Shown here piece after piece: positions 21,847 through 31,671 of a stretch of DNA of 64,000 nucleotides. Position 1 is the stretch's first letter. Every line of letters starts with the position of its first letter. This DNA is from Methylobacterium organophilum (GTDB lineage: Bacteria > Pseudomonadota > Alphaproteobacteria > Rhizobiales > Beijerinckiaceae), in assembly GCF_022179465.1 (NCBI RefSeq), contig NZ_BPQV01000012.1, forward strand, positions 62,001 to 126,000, in the 5' to 3' direction. A model generated the notes under the pieces. It had not been told where the DNA came from and did no database searches. It saw nothing but the letters and a program-made list of their open reading frames with translations. The translations under genes were made by a program, and so were the position numbers.

Positions 21847-21997
21847 CCTCGTGACGCTGACGACGAGAGAAAGCCGGAAAAACCAGAGTGAGCCGCGGGC
21901 CGCCTCGACACGAAACAGGACCAGGCGATCGCCGTTGACGGGCCAGACTTGTTGTGGCTCAAGCCTCTTCCCGTCGCTGCCACGGTTTCGCTGAGGA

Positions 21998-22516
21998 ATG
22001 ATGCAAGACGATACGCTCGCGCGCGCTCTCGCCGATGTCCGGCAGCGCCTGAACGAGTTGCAGAGCGAGTATGACCGCGTCGCGACCGAACTCGGCAAGC
22101 TGCGTCAGGCGGAAAAGTCCCTGGCTGCTCTGGTCGAGGGCGTTGCCGAGGGTGATGTGAGCTTCGCCGGAGGCTTCGACGGCGCGCCCGCGCCCGGCCG
22201 GGCGCCGGCTGCCCGGGCCTCCTCCGGCCGCGGCAGCCGCGGCCCGCGGGCCAATTCCGCGAAGGGCCGCCTCAAGGTCCTGCTCGAGGAGGCCGGCCCG
22301 CAGGGATATTCGCAGGCCGACATCCAGCGGCGGCTTCACGACGTCGCGCCGGCCACGCTCAACACCTATCTCAGCATGATGGTGTCCGGCGGCGAGGCCG
22401 TTCGCAACGGCGACTTCTACACCGCCCGCAAGGGGCCGATCGCCCCCGACGCGCCGGGCGATGAAGAGGAGGAGGCGCCGGATCACGACGCCGCTGACCC
22501 GCAGGACGAGGAATAG
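21998..22516 (+). CDS. conserved hypothetical protein with N-terminal coiled coil and C-terminal winged-helix-like region
   Basis: 172 residues. Residues 1-48 form a heptad-rich coiled coil (LADVRQRLNELQSEYDRVATELGKLRQAEKSL region). A flexible Ala/Gly/Arg/Ser-rich linker follows at about 55-90. Residues about 92-145 (RLKVLLEEAGPQGYSQADIQRRL, then TLNTYLSMMVSGGEAVRNGDFYTA) look like a small winged helix, as in proteins that bind DNA or nucleoid proteins. The tail is strongly acidic. A GAGGA ribosome binding site precedes two adjacent ATG codons; the first is used. It may act as a DNA-binding regulator. It converges with the ABC-F gene. Confidence 0.65.
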   Translation: MMQDDTLARALADVRQRLNELQSEYDRVATELGKLRQAEKSLAALVEGVAEGDVSFAGGFDGAPAPGRAPAARASSGRGSRGPRANSAKGRLKVLLEEAGPQGYSQADIQRRLHDVAPATLNTYLSMMVSGGEAVRNGDFYTARKGPIAPDAPGDEEEEAPDHDAADPQDEE

Positions 22517-22552
22517 GCGCCCTCCGCTTCCGCGCGACGCCGGCCTCGGGCC

Positions 22553-24175
22553 TCAGCTCCTGAGCCCCGGGGCCTCCTGGCCGGTGCGGGCGACGTATTC
22601 GGTGTAGCCGCCGCCATACTGGTGGATGCCGTCGGGCGTCAGCTCCAGCAGGCGGTTCGAGAGCGCGGCCAGGAAGTGCCGGTCGTGGGAGACGAACAGC
22701 ATCGTCCCCTCGAACTGCGCCAGCGCCCCGATCAGCATCTGCTTCGTGACGATGTCGAGGTGGTTGGTCGGCTCGTCGAGCACGAGAAAGTTCGGCGGGT
22801 CGAACAGCATCTTGGCCATCACCAGGCGCGCCTTCTCGCCGCCGGAGAGCACGCGGCAGCGTTTCTCCACGTCGTCGCCGGAGAAGCCGAAGCAGCCGGC
22901 GAGCGCCCGCAGCGAGCCCTGCCCGGCCTGGGGGAAGCTCGATTCCAGGTCCTCGAAGATGGTCAGGTCGCCGTCGAGCAGGTCCATGGCGTGCTGGGCG
23001 AAATAGCCGAGCTTCACGCTGCCCCCGATCGTCACGCTGCCGGTATCGGGTTCGGCCGTGCCGGTGACGAGCTTGAGCAGGGTCGACTTGCCGGCGCCGT
23101 TCACGCCCATCACGCACCAGCGCTCCTTGCGCCGGATCGAGAAATCGAGCCCCTCGTAGATCACGCGGCTGCCGTAGCGTTTGTGCACGCCCTTCAGCAT
23201 GGCGACGTCGTCGCCGGAGCGCGGCGCGGGCTGGAACTCGAAGGCGACCGTCTGCCGGCGGCGGGGCGGCTCGACCCGCTCGATCTTGTCGAGCTTCTTC
23301 ACCCGGCTCTGAACCTGCGCCGCGTGGGAGGCGCGCGCCTTGAAGCGCTCGATGAACTTGATCTCCTTGGCCAGCATCGCCTGCTGGCGCTCGAACTGCG
23401 CCTGCTGCTGCGTGTCCGCGAGCGCCCGCTGCTGCTCGTAGAAGGCGTAGTCGCCCGAATAGGTGGTGAGCTGGCCGCTATCGATCTCGATGATCTTGGT
23501 GACGATGCGGTTCATGAACTCGCGGTCGTGCGAGGTCATCATCAACGCGCCGTCATAGCCCTTGAGGAAGTCTTCCAGCCAGATCAGGCTCTCGAGGTCG
23601 AGATGGTTCGACGGCTCGTCGAGCAGCATCACGTCGGGGCGCATCAGCAGGATGCGGGCGAGCGCCACGCGCATCTTCCAGCCGCCCGAGAGGCGGCCGA
23701 CATCGCCGTCCATCATCTCCTGGGAGAAGCCGAGGCCGGCGAGCACCTCGTAGGCGCGGCCTTCGAGGGCGTAGCCGCCGAGCTCCTCGAAGCGGGCCTG
23801 GACCTCGCCGTAGCGCTCGATCAGCGCCTCCATCTCGTCGGCCCGGTCGGGATCGGCGAGCGCCTGCTCGATCTCCTTGAGCTCGGCCGCGACCACGCTG
23901 ACGGGGCCGGCGCCGTCCATCACCTCCGCGACCACGGAGCGGCCGGACATCTCGCCGACATCCTGGCTGAAATAGCCGATGGTGATGCCGCGATCGCTGG
24001 CGACCTGGCCCTCGTCGGGCTGCTCCTGGCCCGTCATCATCCGGAACAGGGTGGTCTTGCCGGCGCCGTTGGGGCCGACGAGCCCGGCCTTCTCGCCCTT
24101 CTGCAGGGACGCGGTGGCCTCGACGAAGACGAGCTGCCGGCCGTTCTGCTTGCCGATCTTTTCGAGGCGTATCAT
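22553..24175 (-). CDS. ABC-F family ATP-binding protein
   Basis: Cytosolic translation-associated ATPase, not a transporter. The 540-residue protein has two nucleotide-binding domains and no membrane segment. Domain 1 has VGPNGAGKTTLF, LSGGWKMRVALARIL and LLDEPSNHLDLES. Domain 2 has MGVNGAGKSTLLK, LSGGEKARLVMAKML and VLDEPTNHLD. The interdomain linker (about 255-320) is charged and helical, as in EttA/Uup/YbiT-type proteins that enter the ribosomal E site. The length and a C-terminus ending soon after domain 2 fit the YbiT subgroup best. It lies 108 bases after moeA on the same strand. Confidence 0.92.
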   Translation of the reverse strand: MIRLEKIGKQNGRQLVFVEATASLQKGEKAGLVGPNGAGKTTLFRMMTGQEQPDEGQVASDRGITIGYFSQDVGEMSGRSVVAEVMDGAGPVSVVAAELKEIEQALADPDRADEMEALIERYGEVQARFEELGGYALEGRAYEVLAGLGFSQEMMDGDVGRLSGGWKMRVALARILLMRPDVMLLDEPSNHLDLESLIWLEDFLKGYDGALMMTSHDREFMNRIVTKIIEIDSGQLTTYSGDYAFYEQQRALADTQQQAQFERQQAMLAKEIKFIERFKARASHAAQVQSRVKKLDKIERVEPPRRRQTVAFEFQPAPRSGDDVAMLKGVHKRYGSRVIYEGLDFSIRRKERWCVMGVNGAGKSTLLKLVTGTAEPDTGSVTIGGSVKLGYFAQHAMDLLDGDLTIFEDLESSFPQAGQGSLRALAGCFGFSGDDVEKRCRVLSGGEKARLVMAKMLFDPPNFLVLDEPTNHLDIVTKQMLIGALAQFEGTMLFVSHDRHFLAALSNRLLELTPDGIHQYGGGYTEYVARTGQEAPGLRS

Positions 24176-24283
24176 GCGTCCGCATTGTCCCGGGAGGTCT
24201 GGACCGGGGCCTTACGGCATGGGCGGCGCGAGCGGAAGGCGAGCCCGCGCCGGGCTGCCCCTCCCGGGGGAGGACCCGGCCGC

Positions 24284-25510
24284 TCAGAGCAGCCGGCGGT
24301 CGAGGCGGATGATGCGGCAGGGCTCGCCCGTCTGGGCGGCCGGCGCGTGGGGCGGGCGGATCAGCAGGGCCTCGGACTGGCCGAGCACCGCGAGCATGGA
24401 CGAATCCTGCCGGTTCTCCGCCGTGGCCACGGGCAGCCGGTCCGGCGCCGTGTCGAGGCGGGCGCGCAGGTAGTCCTGCCGCTGGTCGTTCGCCGGCATG
24501 TCGCGGCCGAGCAGCGCCGGCTCGGAGCGGTCGGCTCCGGCGCGCGGGTCGCCGAGCAGGGCGCGGATCGCTGGCACCACGAAGAGCAGGCCGCAGACGA
24601 TGGCGGAGACGGGATTGCCGGGCAGGCCGACCACCAGCATGCGGCCGAGGCGGCCATGCATGAGCGGCTTGCCAGGGCGCAGGGCCACTTTCCAGAAGCC
24701 GAGCTCCATCCCCGCCTTGCGCAGGGCCGCCTGGACGAGGTCGTGGTCGCCGACCGAGGCGCCCCCCAGGGTCACCAGCAGGTCGGCCTGCGCCGCGACC
24801 GCCCGGCCGATGGCGCCGTCGAGGGCCTCCATCGAGTCGCCGGCGATGTCGAGGTCGATGATCTCCGCCCCCGCCTCGCGGGCGAGCGCGGCGACCGCGA
24901 GGCTGTTCGAGGCGACGATCTGGTCCCAGCGTGCGGGCTCGCCCGGCCGCACCAGCTCGTCGCCGGTGGCGAGCACCGCGACCCGGGGGCGGCGGCGCAG
25001 GGACAGGGTCGGATGGCCGCCCGCGGCGGCGAGCGCCAGCTTGCGGGCGCTCAGGGCGTCGCCCGCGGTCAGGAGCGTGTCGCCCTCGCGGAAATCGAGG
25101 CCGGCCGGGCGCAGGAAACGGCCCGCCGCCACCGGCTCGTCGGCCACGACATGCTCGCCCGCGGCGGTGGCGTTCTCCTGGATCAGGATCGCGTCCGCGC
25201 CTTCCGGCACCGGCGCGCCGGTGAAGATGCGCACGGCTTCGCCCGGGCCGAGCCTGCCCGCGAAGCCGTGGCCGGCGGCGCTGGTGCCGATCAGCCTCAG
25301 CCGGGCCGGAACCTGCCCCGCATCCGCCGCGCGCACGGCGTAGCCGTCCATGGCGGAGGTGAGGAAGGGCGGCTGCGTGCGGAGCGCCGGGACGTCCGCG
25401 GCCAGCGTGCGGCCGGCGGCGTCCGCGAGCTTCACCGTCTCCGCCTCCACCGGGCCGGGGACGGCGGCGAGGATGCGGGCCAGGGCCTCCGCGACGGGGA
25501 GCAGGCTCAT
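24284..25510 (-). CDS. moeA: molybdopterin molybdotransferase
   Basis: Inserts molybdate into adenylated molybdopterin to make the molybdenum cofactor. The 408-residue length is standard. Visible motifs are SAMDGYAVRAAD near residue 52, the PxGADAILIQEN element, the ATGDELVRPGEP loop, LVTLGGASVGDHD in the MogA-like domain and GLPGNPVSA. The gene is 43 bases after moaC. The block trpC-moaC-moeA is a known alphaproteobacterial arrangement, and its expression with trp genes is probably operonic rather than functional. Confidence 0.95.
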   Translation of the reverse strand: MSLLPVAEALARILAAVPGPVEAETVKLADAAGRTLAADVPALRTQPPFLTSAMDGYAVRAADAGQVPARLRLIGTSAAGHGFAGRLGPGEAVRIFTGAPVPEGADAILIQENATAAGEHVVADEPVAAGRFLRPAGLDFREGDTLLTAGDALSARKLALAAAGGHPTLSLRRRPRVAVLATGDELVRPGEPARWDQIVASNSLAVAALAREAGAEIIDLDIAGDSMEALDGAIGRAVAAQADLLVTLGGASVGDHDLVQAALRKAGMELGFWKVALRPGKPLMHGRLGRMLVVGLPGNPVSAIVCGLLFVVPAIRALLGDPRAGADRSEPALLGRDMPANDQRQDYLRARLDTAPDRLPVATAENRQDSSMLAVLGQSEALLIRPPHAPAAQTGEPCRIIRLDRRLL

Positions 25511-25553
25511 GGATGGGCTCCCGGAGCGGTGCCGGACCGCAGGCGCAGGGGCG

Positions 25554-26038
<485 letters not shown>

Positions 26039-26039
<1 letters not shown>

Positions 26040-26884
26040 CAGCGCGCCTCGTCCCCGAAGAGCAGGGTCCGGGTGGCGGCGGTGACGTTGGCCTGCCGCA
26101 TCAGGCTCTCGCCGACGAGGATGGTGTCGAGCCCGGCCGCGCGCAGGCGCTTGACCTCCGCATGCGAGCCGATGCCGCTCTCGGCCACCGCGATGCGGTC
26201 GGAGGGGATGCCGGGCTTCAGGCGGATCGCGGTCTCGAAGGAGACCTCGAAGGTCTTGAGGTTGCGGTTGTTCACGCCGACGAGCCGGGTCTCGAGGGGA
26301 ATGGCCCGCTCCAGCTCCTCCGCGTCGTGCACCTCGGCCAGCACGTCCATGCCGAGGTCGTGGGCGGTCTCGACCAGGGCCGCGGCCTCGTCGTCGTCGA
26401 GGCAGGCCATGATGACGAGGATGCAGTCGGCGCCCCAGGCCCGGGCCTCGAACACTTGGTAGGGCTCGAACATGAAGTCCTTGCGCAGGACCGGCAGGGC
26501 ACAGGCGGCGCGCGCCGCCATCAGGTATTCCGGCGCCCCCTGGAAGGACGGGGCGTCGGTGAGCACCGAGAGGCAGGTGGCGCCCCCCTTCTCGTAGGCC
26601 CTCGCCAGTGCGGCGGGGTCGAAATCCGCGCGGATCAGCCCCTTGGAGGGCGAGGCCTTCTTCACCTCGGCGATCAGGGCCGGGCGGTCGCCCGCGATGG
26701 TGCGGGCGATGGCATCGGCGAAGCCGCGGGGCGGATCGGCCTCCGCGACCTTCTTCTCGAGCTTGGCCAGCGGCACGCGCAGCTTCGCCTCGGCGATCTC
26801 GCGGCGCTTGTAGGCCTCGATGCGGGCCAGCACGCTCGCCCGCTCCGGGGCCTGGGCGGTCACGTCGGCGACGATATCGTCCAT
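26039..26884 (-). CDS. trpC: indole-3-glycerol phosphate synthase
   Basis: Ring-closes carboxyphenylaminodeoxyribulose phosphate to indole-3-glycerol phosphate. The 281-residue TIM-barrel protein is not fused to TrpF. It shows [14 protein letters not shown] with the catalytic Lys, [34 protein letters not shown] and [10 protein letters not shown]. The ATG at 26884 gives the normal N-terminal extension; the open frame continues upstream into trpD. It starts 10 bases after trpD and its stop overlaps moaC. Confidence 0.97.
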
Positions 26885-26894
26885 GGGATTCCCT

Positions 26895-27920
26895 TCAGGC
26901 GTCCGAGGCGTCGTTGGAGACTTCGACGAGCCGCGCCAGCGTGGCCCGGGCGGCGCCGGAATCGAGGGCGGCTTCCGCCCGCGCCACGCCCTCGGCGAGG
27001 GTGCCGGCGGCGCCCGCCACCACGAGGCCCGCGCCCGCATTGAGAACGGCGATGTCGCGATAGGCGTTGCGCGCGCCTTCCAGCACCTGGCCGAGGGCGG
27101 CGGCGTTGTGCGCGGGATCGCCCCCGCGCAGGTCGTCGAGGGTGGCGAGGCGCAGGCCGACCTCCCGCGGGTCGATGCTGAAGCGGGAGAGGCGCCCGTC
27201 CTCCAGGGCGACCACGGCGGTGGGGCCGGTGGTGGTGATCTCGTCGAGCCCGTCCGAGCCGTGCACGGTCCAGACCCGCCGGCTGCCGAGCTCGGACAGG
27301 ACCTGCGTCAGCGGCTCGGCCCAGGCGGCCAGCGACACGCCGAAGACCTGCGCCCGCACGCCGGCCGGGTTCGAGAGCGGGCCCAGCATGTTGAAGATCG
27401 TGCGGAAGGGCAGTTCCAGCCGCACCGGCTGGACATGGCGCATGGCGCCGTGATGCGTCTGCGCGAACATGAAGCACAGGCCCGCCTGGGCGAGGCAGCG
27501 CGCGAGCGCCGGCGGCGGCAGGCCGATCTTCACGCCCAGGGCGGCGAGCACGTCCGCCGCGCCGGAGCGGGAGGTGGCGGCGCGGTTGCCGTGCTTGGCC
27601 ACCGGCACGCCGCAGGCAGCGGTGACGATCGCGGCGAGCGTCGAGACGTTGTAGCTGCCCGAATGGTCCCCGCCGGTGCCGACGATGTCGATGGCCTCCT
27701 CCGGCGCCGCGACCGGCAGCATCCGCGCCCGCATGGCCGAGACCGCGCCGACGATCTCCTCCACGCCCTCGCCGCGCACCTTCAAGGCCGTGAGGAAGGC
27801 GCCGGCCTGGACCGGGGTGACCTCGCCGGAGAGCAGGTCGTCGAAGGCGGCCCGGGCTTCCGCGCGGCTGAGGGCGGCGCCGGTCGCGACCTTGGCGAGA
27901 TGGGGCTTGAAGGAATCCAT
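26895..27920 (-). CDS. trpD: anthranilate phosphoribosyltransferase
   Basis: Transfers phosphoribosyl from PRPP to anthranilate. The 341-residue product has the PRPP/anthranilate motifs [37 protein letters not shown] and [12 protein letters not shown]. The ATG at 27920 matches the family N-terminus (a short helix followed by [15 protein letters not shown]). It lies 55 bases after trpG; that spacer holds a CCTCCC-GGGAGG-type hairpin that might lower expression of the distal genes. Confidence 0.97.
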   Translation of the reverse strand: MDSFKPHLAKVATGAALSRAEARAAFDDLLSGEVTPVQAGAFLTALKVRGEGVEEIVGAVSAMRARMLPVAAPEEAIDIVGTGGDHSGSYNVSTLAAIVTAACGVPVAKHGNRAATSRSGAADVLAALGVKIGLPPPALARCLAQAGLCFMFAQTHHGAMRHVQPVRLELPFRTIFNMLGPLSNPAGVRAQVFGVSLAAWAEPLTQVLSELGSRRVWTVHGSDGLDEITTTGPTAVVALEDGRLSRFSIDPREVGLRLATLDDLRGGDPAHNAAALGQVLEGARNAYRDIAVLNAGAGLVVAGAAGTLAEGVARAEAALDSGAARATLARLVEVSNDASDA

Positions 27921-27975
27921 CGGATCAGGATCAACCGCGTGTTCCCCTCCCGCGGGGGAGGAGACGGAGGCGTCC

Positions 27976-28590
27976 TCAATGCACGCCGGGGGCGCCCTTG
28001 TCACGGGTGGCCCGCCAGGCGGCGGCGATGTCGAGGAAGTTCTTCAGAATCTGGCCGCCGTGGCGCGACAGGATGCTCTCGGGGTGGAACTGGACCCCGT
28101 GCACCGGCAGCGTGGCGTGCTGCAGCCCCATGATCAGCCCGTCGGCTTCCGCGGTGACCTGCAGCACCTCCGGGCAGGTGGCGCGGTCCACCACGAGGGA
28201 ATGGTAGCGCGTCGCCTCGAAGCCGCCGTTGATGCCGCGGAAGATGCCCTTGGCCTCGTGCGCGATCGTCGAGATCTTGCCGTGCATGGGCGCGGGGGCG
28301 CGCACCACGTCGCCGCCGAAGGCCTGGCCGATGGTCTGGAGGCCGAGGCAGACGCCGAAGATCGGGATCTCGGATCCGAGCTCCTTCACCACGTCGAGGC
28401 AGATCCCGGCTTCCGTCGGCGTGCAGGGGCCGGGCGAGAGCACGATGGCGTCCGGCGCCCGCTCCCGGATGCCGTCGATCGTGATCGCGTCGTTGCGCTC
28501 CACCGTGATCGCGCCGGCGAGGGGCCCGATCAGATGGACGAGATTCCAGGTGAAGGAATCGTAGTTGTCGATGACGAGGACGTTGGACAT
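27976..28590 (-). CDS. trpG: anthranilate synthase component II (glutamine amidotransferase)
   Basis: Releases ammonia from glutamine for TrpE; in some bacteria the same subunit serves p-aminobenzoate synthase. The 204-residue class-I amidotransferase begins [16 protein letters not shown], has [13 protein letters not shown], the nucleophile Cys81 in FGVCLGLQ and the His-Pro-Glu triad in VQFHPESIL. It heads the trpG-trpD-trpC-moaC-moeA run. trpE is 8 kb away on the opposite strand, the usual alphaproteobacterial split. Confidence 0.97.
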   Translation of the reverse strand: MSNVLVIDNYDSFTWNLVHLIGPLAGAITVERNDAITIDGIRERAPDAIVLSPGPCTPTEAGICLDVVKELGSEIPIFGVCLGLQTIGQAFGGDVVRAPAPMHGKISTIAHEAKGIFRGINGGFEATRYHSLVVDRATCPEVLQVTAEADGLIMGLQHATLPVHGVQFHPESILSRHGGQILKNFLDIAAAWRATRDKGAPGVH

Positions 28591-28749
28591 TCGTTCGTTG
28601 CCGCGCGCCGGGCCGCCGGACCCTGCCGTGCTTCCGAGGGGGAGGCGGCGACCGGTCGTGGTGCCGATGGCGTGACGGCGGGGGCGCGGGAAGTCAAGCG
28701 GGCGCCCCGGCGCCCGCCGCCTCCCTGCCGCGTCCTCCGCCCGCTCCGT

Positions 28750-29859
28750 TCAGCCCGCGGCCGTCTCCAGCTCGCGCAGGATGGCGTCGCCCATCTGCCC
28801 GGTGCTCACCGGAGTCGCTCCCTCCCCCGCGATGTCGCGGGTGCGGACGCCCGCGGCCAGGGTGCGGGTGATGGCCCGCTCCACGAGATCGGCGGCCTCG
28901 CCGAGGCCGAAGGAATAGCGCAGGCACATGGCCAGCGAGCCGATCATCGCGATCGGGTTGGCGAAGCCCTTGCCGGCGATGTCCGGGGCGGAGCCGTGCA
29001 CGGGCTCGTAGAGCGCCTTGCGGGTGCCCTTGGCGTCGACCGCGCCCAGGGAGGCGGAGGGCAGCATGCCCAGGGAGCCGGTAAGCATGGCCGCGACGTC
29101 CGAGAGCACGTCGCCGAACAGGTTGTCGGTCACCAGCACGTCGAACTGTTTGGGCCGGCGCACGAGCTGCATGGCGCAGTTGTCGGCGAGCACGTGCTCC
29201 AGCGCGACCTCCGGGTAATGGTCGGCATGGACCTTGGTGACGACCTCCTTCCAGAGGACGCCGGACTTCATCACGTTGTGCTTCTCCGCGGAGGCGACGC
29301 GGCCGGAGCGCTTCTTGGCGAGGTCGAAGGCGACATGCGCGATGCGCTCGATCTCGGCGGTGGTGTAGACCTGGGTGTCGACGGCGCGCTTCGAGCCGTC
29401 CGGCAGCGTGGTGATCTCCTTCGGCTCGCCGAAATAGACGCCGCCGGTGAGCTCGCGCACGATCATGATGTCGAGGCCCTCGACGAGGTCGCGCTTGAGC
29501 GCGGAGGCCTCGGCCAGCGCCGGGTAGCAGATCGCCGGGCGGAGATTGGCGAACAGGCCGAGATCCTTGCGCAGGCGCAGCAGGCCCGCCTCCGGGCGGA
29601 TGTCGTAGGCGACGCCGTTCCATTTCGGGCCGCCGACGGCGCCGAGCAGGATCGCGTCGGCCGCATCGGCCTTGGCCAGGGTCGCGTCGGCCAGCGGCTT
29701 GCCGTGCACGTCGATGGCGCTGCCGCCGACGAGGTCGGTCTCGGTCTCGAAGGTGGCGAGCCCGCGCCGGGACAGCCAGCCAAGGACCTTCTCGACCTCG
29801 GCCATCACCTCGGGGCCGATGCCGTCGCCGGGGAGGAGCAGGAGCTTGTAGGTGGTCAT
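28750..29859 (-). CDS. leuB: 3-isopropylmalate dehydrogenase
   Basis: NAD-dependent oxidation and decarboxylation of 3-isopropylmalate in leucine synthesis. The 369-residue length is standard. Motifs seen are [16 protein letters not shown] at the N-terminus, [10 protein letters not shown], the substrate loop [13 protein letters not shown], and the NAD-site segment [20 protein letters not shown], cited for Gly-Ser-Ala-Pro-Asp. It reads towards trpG across a 159-base spacer. Upstream of its start the GC-rich core ends and the accessory island begins. Confidence 0.97.
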   Translation of the reverse strand: MTTYKLLLLPGDGIGPEVMAEVEKVLGWLSRRGLATFETETDLVGGSAIDVHGKPLADATLAKADAADAILLGAVGGPKWNGVAYDIRPEAGLLRLRKDLGLFANLRPAICYPALAEASALKRDLVEGLDIMIVRELTGGVYFGEPKEITTLPDGSKRAVDTQVYTTAEIERIAHVAFDLAKKRSGRVASAEKHNVMKSGVLWKEVVTKVHADHYPEVALEHVLADNCAMQLVRRPKQFDVLVTDNLFGDVLSDVAAMLTGSLGMLPSASLGAVDAKGTRKALYEPVHGSAPDIAGKGFANPIAMIGSLAMCLRYSFGLGEAADLVERAITRTLAAGVRTRDIAGEGATPVSTGQMGDAILRELETAAG

Positions 29860-30027
29860 GGCGGCGTTCCGGCCCTGGGCGGCGTGTCGGGCGCCGGGGC
29901 CGCCGGGCGGCGCCCTGGATGGCGCGTCCCTCGGGATGTCACGCCTGACGGTTGCGATGCGAGGGGCGGGTGGCGATACCGCCGGGTCGGGGAGAGTTCA
30001 AGCGGGGTGGCGGGTCGGAGGCCGTCC
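29860..30027. other. leuB upstream region and edge of the accessory island
   Basis: GC-rich spacer that should carry the leuB promoter. A near-palindrome TTACCC-AAT-GGGGTAA lies at about 30049-30063, at the border with AT-rich DNA. I see no gene. Confidence 0.5.
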
Positions 30028-30282
30028 TCAAAGGGGAGCGGCCTGCTTACCCAATGGGGTAACAGCGCGCTTCCCGCGAGATTTTCCGGTAGCGGGTCGG
30101 TTTGAATTTCTTTTCCGCCGTCGACGCTTTCGAGAGGTCATCTCTGCCAGTCGCCGTTCGGTTTCATCCCCACTCGGGCGCGACGCATACTCACAAAACG
30201 CGTGGACCGCACCGTGGCAGTCGCGGCAAATCACAACGAGGGCGCTTCGATCCTCGCCCCGGAGTGCCCGAGGTCGATAGTC
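30028..30282 (-). pseudogene. HNH-like endonuclease C-terminal remnant
   Basis: An open frame without a convincing start encodes SALVVICRDCHGAVHAFCEYA and then a very basic tail (SRKRRRRKRNSN). The C-x-x-C-H and xVH spacing resembles the second half of HNH nucleases, but the first half with the other cysteines and the catalytic His is absent: a stop codon lies just upstream at about 30285. It is read as a truncated gene. It could also be a chance frame. Confidence 0.35.
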
Positions 30283-30451
30283 TCAGTGATAAACTTTCCG
30301 AGTATGCTTGCAGCAGTATATGCATTTGTAATTCGCTGCGACGATAGCTTCGATTCTAATATTTATTCACATGCCAGATATAAGATGAGCATTTTAGAAT
30401 GAAAGTGCGCTGCGATCTGTGCTAGATAAGTGTCTTTATTAAAATTCTGTT
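30283..30451. other. AT-rich non-coding stretch
   Basis: Markedly AT-rich sequence between the HNH-like remnant and the next fragment. No supported gene, repeat or RNA is visible. Confidence 0.5.
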
Positions 30452-30576
30452 TCAATCGCCAAGCAGTCTCGGCCACTCCTTCGCGGAGGACATCACGAAG
30501 ATCGGTGTATTTTTAAGATGCGGGTCAAAGTATTCAGCAGAAAGTTGAGAACCTGGACCAATCGGCGGTAGGGCTG
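30452..30576 (-). pseudogene. possible C-terminal fragment of a gene cut by the IS1-type element
   Basis: The last 38 or so codons of this frame (PPIGPGSQLSAEYFDP, then NTPIFVMSSAKEWPRLLGD and a stop) read like real protein and end exactly where the transposase remnant begins. No N-terminal part is found on the other side of the element. I do not recognise the protein. Confidence 0.25.
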
Positions 30577-31443
30577 TCACTGATGTGCTTCCGATGTGGT
30601 CCGCGCTTCGTGGGTTGCATGTCGGCATGCTTCCACCAAAGCCACAATATCTGCAATCTCCCATAGCCGATCTGTCACGCCGGCTGTCATTGCGGGCGTG
30701 ACCCACAGCTTCCCGTGCAATCGGATAAATTTATGATACATGAAGTGCAGTGCCACCGCGTAGGCGTGGTTCTCGACCTTCTTAGAAAACGTGTTCGTGA
30801 GCCGTGTGAACCGGCGCATGTGAATCCGCATCGTGAGGTTCTGGCGCTCGAAGTAGGACGTGGAGACATGCGCGTCGTCAGGTTTGCCCTCGATCTGCTG
30901 TGCTTGTGCGCCCCGGTGCGCATGGGCAGGCTGTAGCGGCTCTTGGCGGCCTCGGGAGCCGTGCCGTACATTTCTGTAGGATGGCGTATTCCATGTCCGC
31001 GCCGAACGCGCCTTCGACGGCTTCAAGGTATGGCTTGTGCCTGTCCGAAGTGAGCTGCACTTGGCCGTTCAGCCACGTCGAGCATGAAGGCGTTGGTGTA
31101 CTCTGCGTCCCACTCGCCTACGAGGTAGGCCAGTATGAGCTTGGTGTCGGTGTCAATCGCGGTCCAGATCCCCACGCCGCCCGCGCAGTCTAGCGCGGCC
31201 TTGGCAGTGGCGACGTTCTTATGCTTGCAGTGTGTGAAGGACCAGATCTCATTCACCTGCACGCGCTTGGCCTCGACGCCGCGAACATGGCGATCGTGGT
31301 AGTCGGCGCACGCCCGGCCAGCGTCCGCGAGCAACTTGGCAATGGTGTTTTTGCTGGCCCCTTTAGATGTACCACACCGCGGATTGAACTACTCTCGCAC
31401 AGCAGGTGAAGGATGTGAGCGCGGTTAGCCTCGGAGAGGCTTA
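30577..31443 (-). pseudogene. IS1-family transposase, multiply frameshifted
   Basis: Decayed transposase. Read on the minus strand the pieces are, in order: NRAHILHLLCESSSIRG (HTH region, about 31443-31357); ASKNTIAKLLADAG and VNEIWSFTHCKHKNVATAKAA with the first catalytic Asp replaced by Asn (31352-31090); VQLTSDRHKPYLEAVEGAFG (to about 30975); MYGTAPEAAKSRYS (to about 30900); and STSYFERQNLTMRIHMRRFTRLTN through VTPAMTAGVTDRLW (to 30577). Each join needs a change of reading frame, so at least four indels have occurred. It cannot be active. Terminal inverted repeats were not identified with confidence. It marks a past insertion at the edge of the AT-rich island. Confidence 0.85.
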
Positions 31444-31479
31444 ATGATCATCCGAAGATATGAACCTTTTGCTTGTCAG

Positions 31480-31671
31480 TCAAGCATGATGGTTTTGTTT
31501 CAATCGCGTTTTCTCTCGATCTTCCCGAAGACTTGCTATGATGCGGTGAGCAGCAGCTTCGCCTTCTTCTTCAGGAGAACCAAGCTCAGGCTCTGCGCGC
31601 AGATGATCCAAGGTATCTTTGCGCCTCAACGCCTGGACATCCATCAGATATTCATTTTTGTCTTGTTTCAT
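31480..31671 (-). CDS. small charged protein overlapping the Ntn-hydrolase gene
   Basis: 63 residues, rich in Glu, Arg and Lys, with no signal, membrane segment or cysteine: MKQDKNEYLMDVQALRR and IIASLREDREKTRL are its recognisable parts. It is predicted to be mostly helical. A strong GAGGAG ribosome binding site lies about 8 bases before the ATG at 31671. The gene starts 20 bases inside the end of the proteasome-like gene, so the two are translated as a pair. It may be a regulator, substrate or assembly partner of that hydrolase; this is inference. I do not recognise a family. Confidence 0.55.
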   Translation of the reverse strand: MKQDKNEYLMDVQALRRKDTLDHLRAEPELGSPEEEGEAAAHRIIASLREDREKTRLKQNHHA

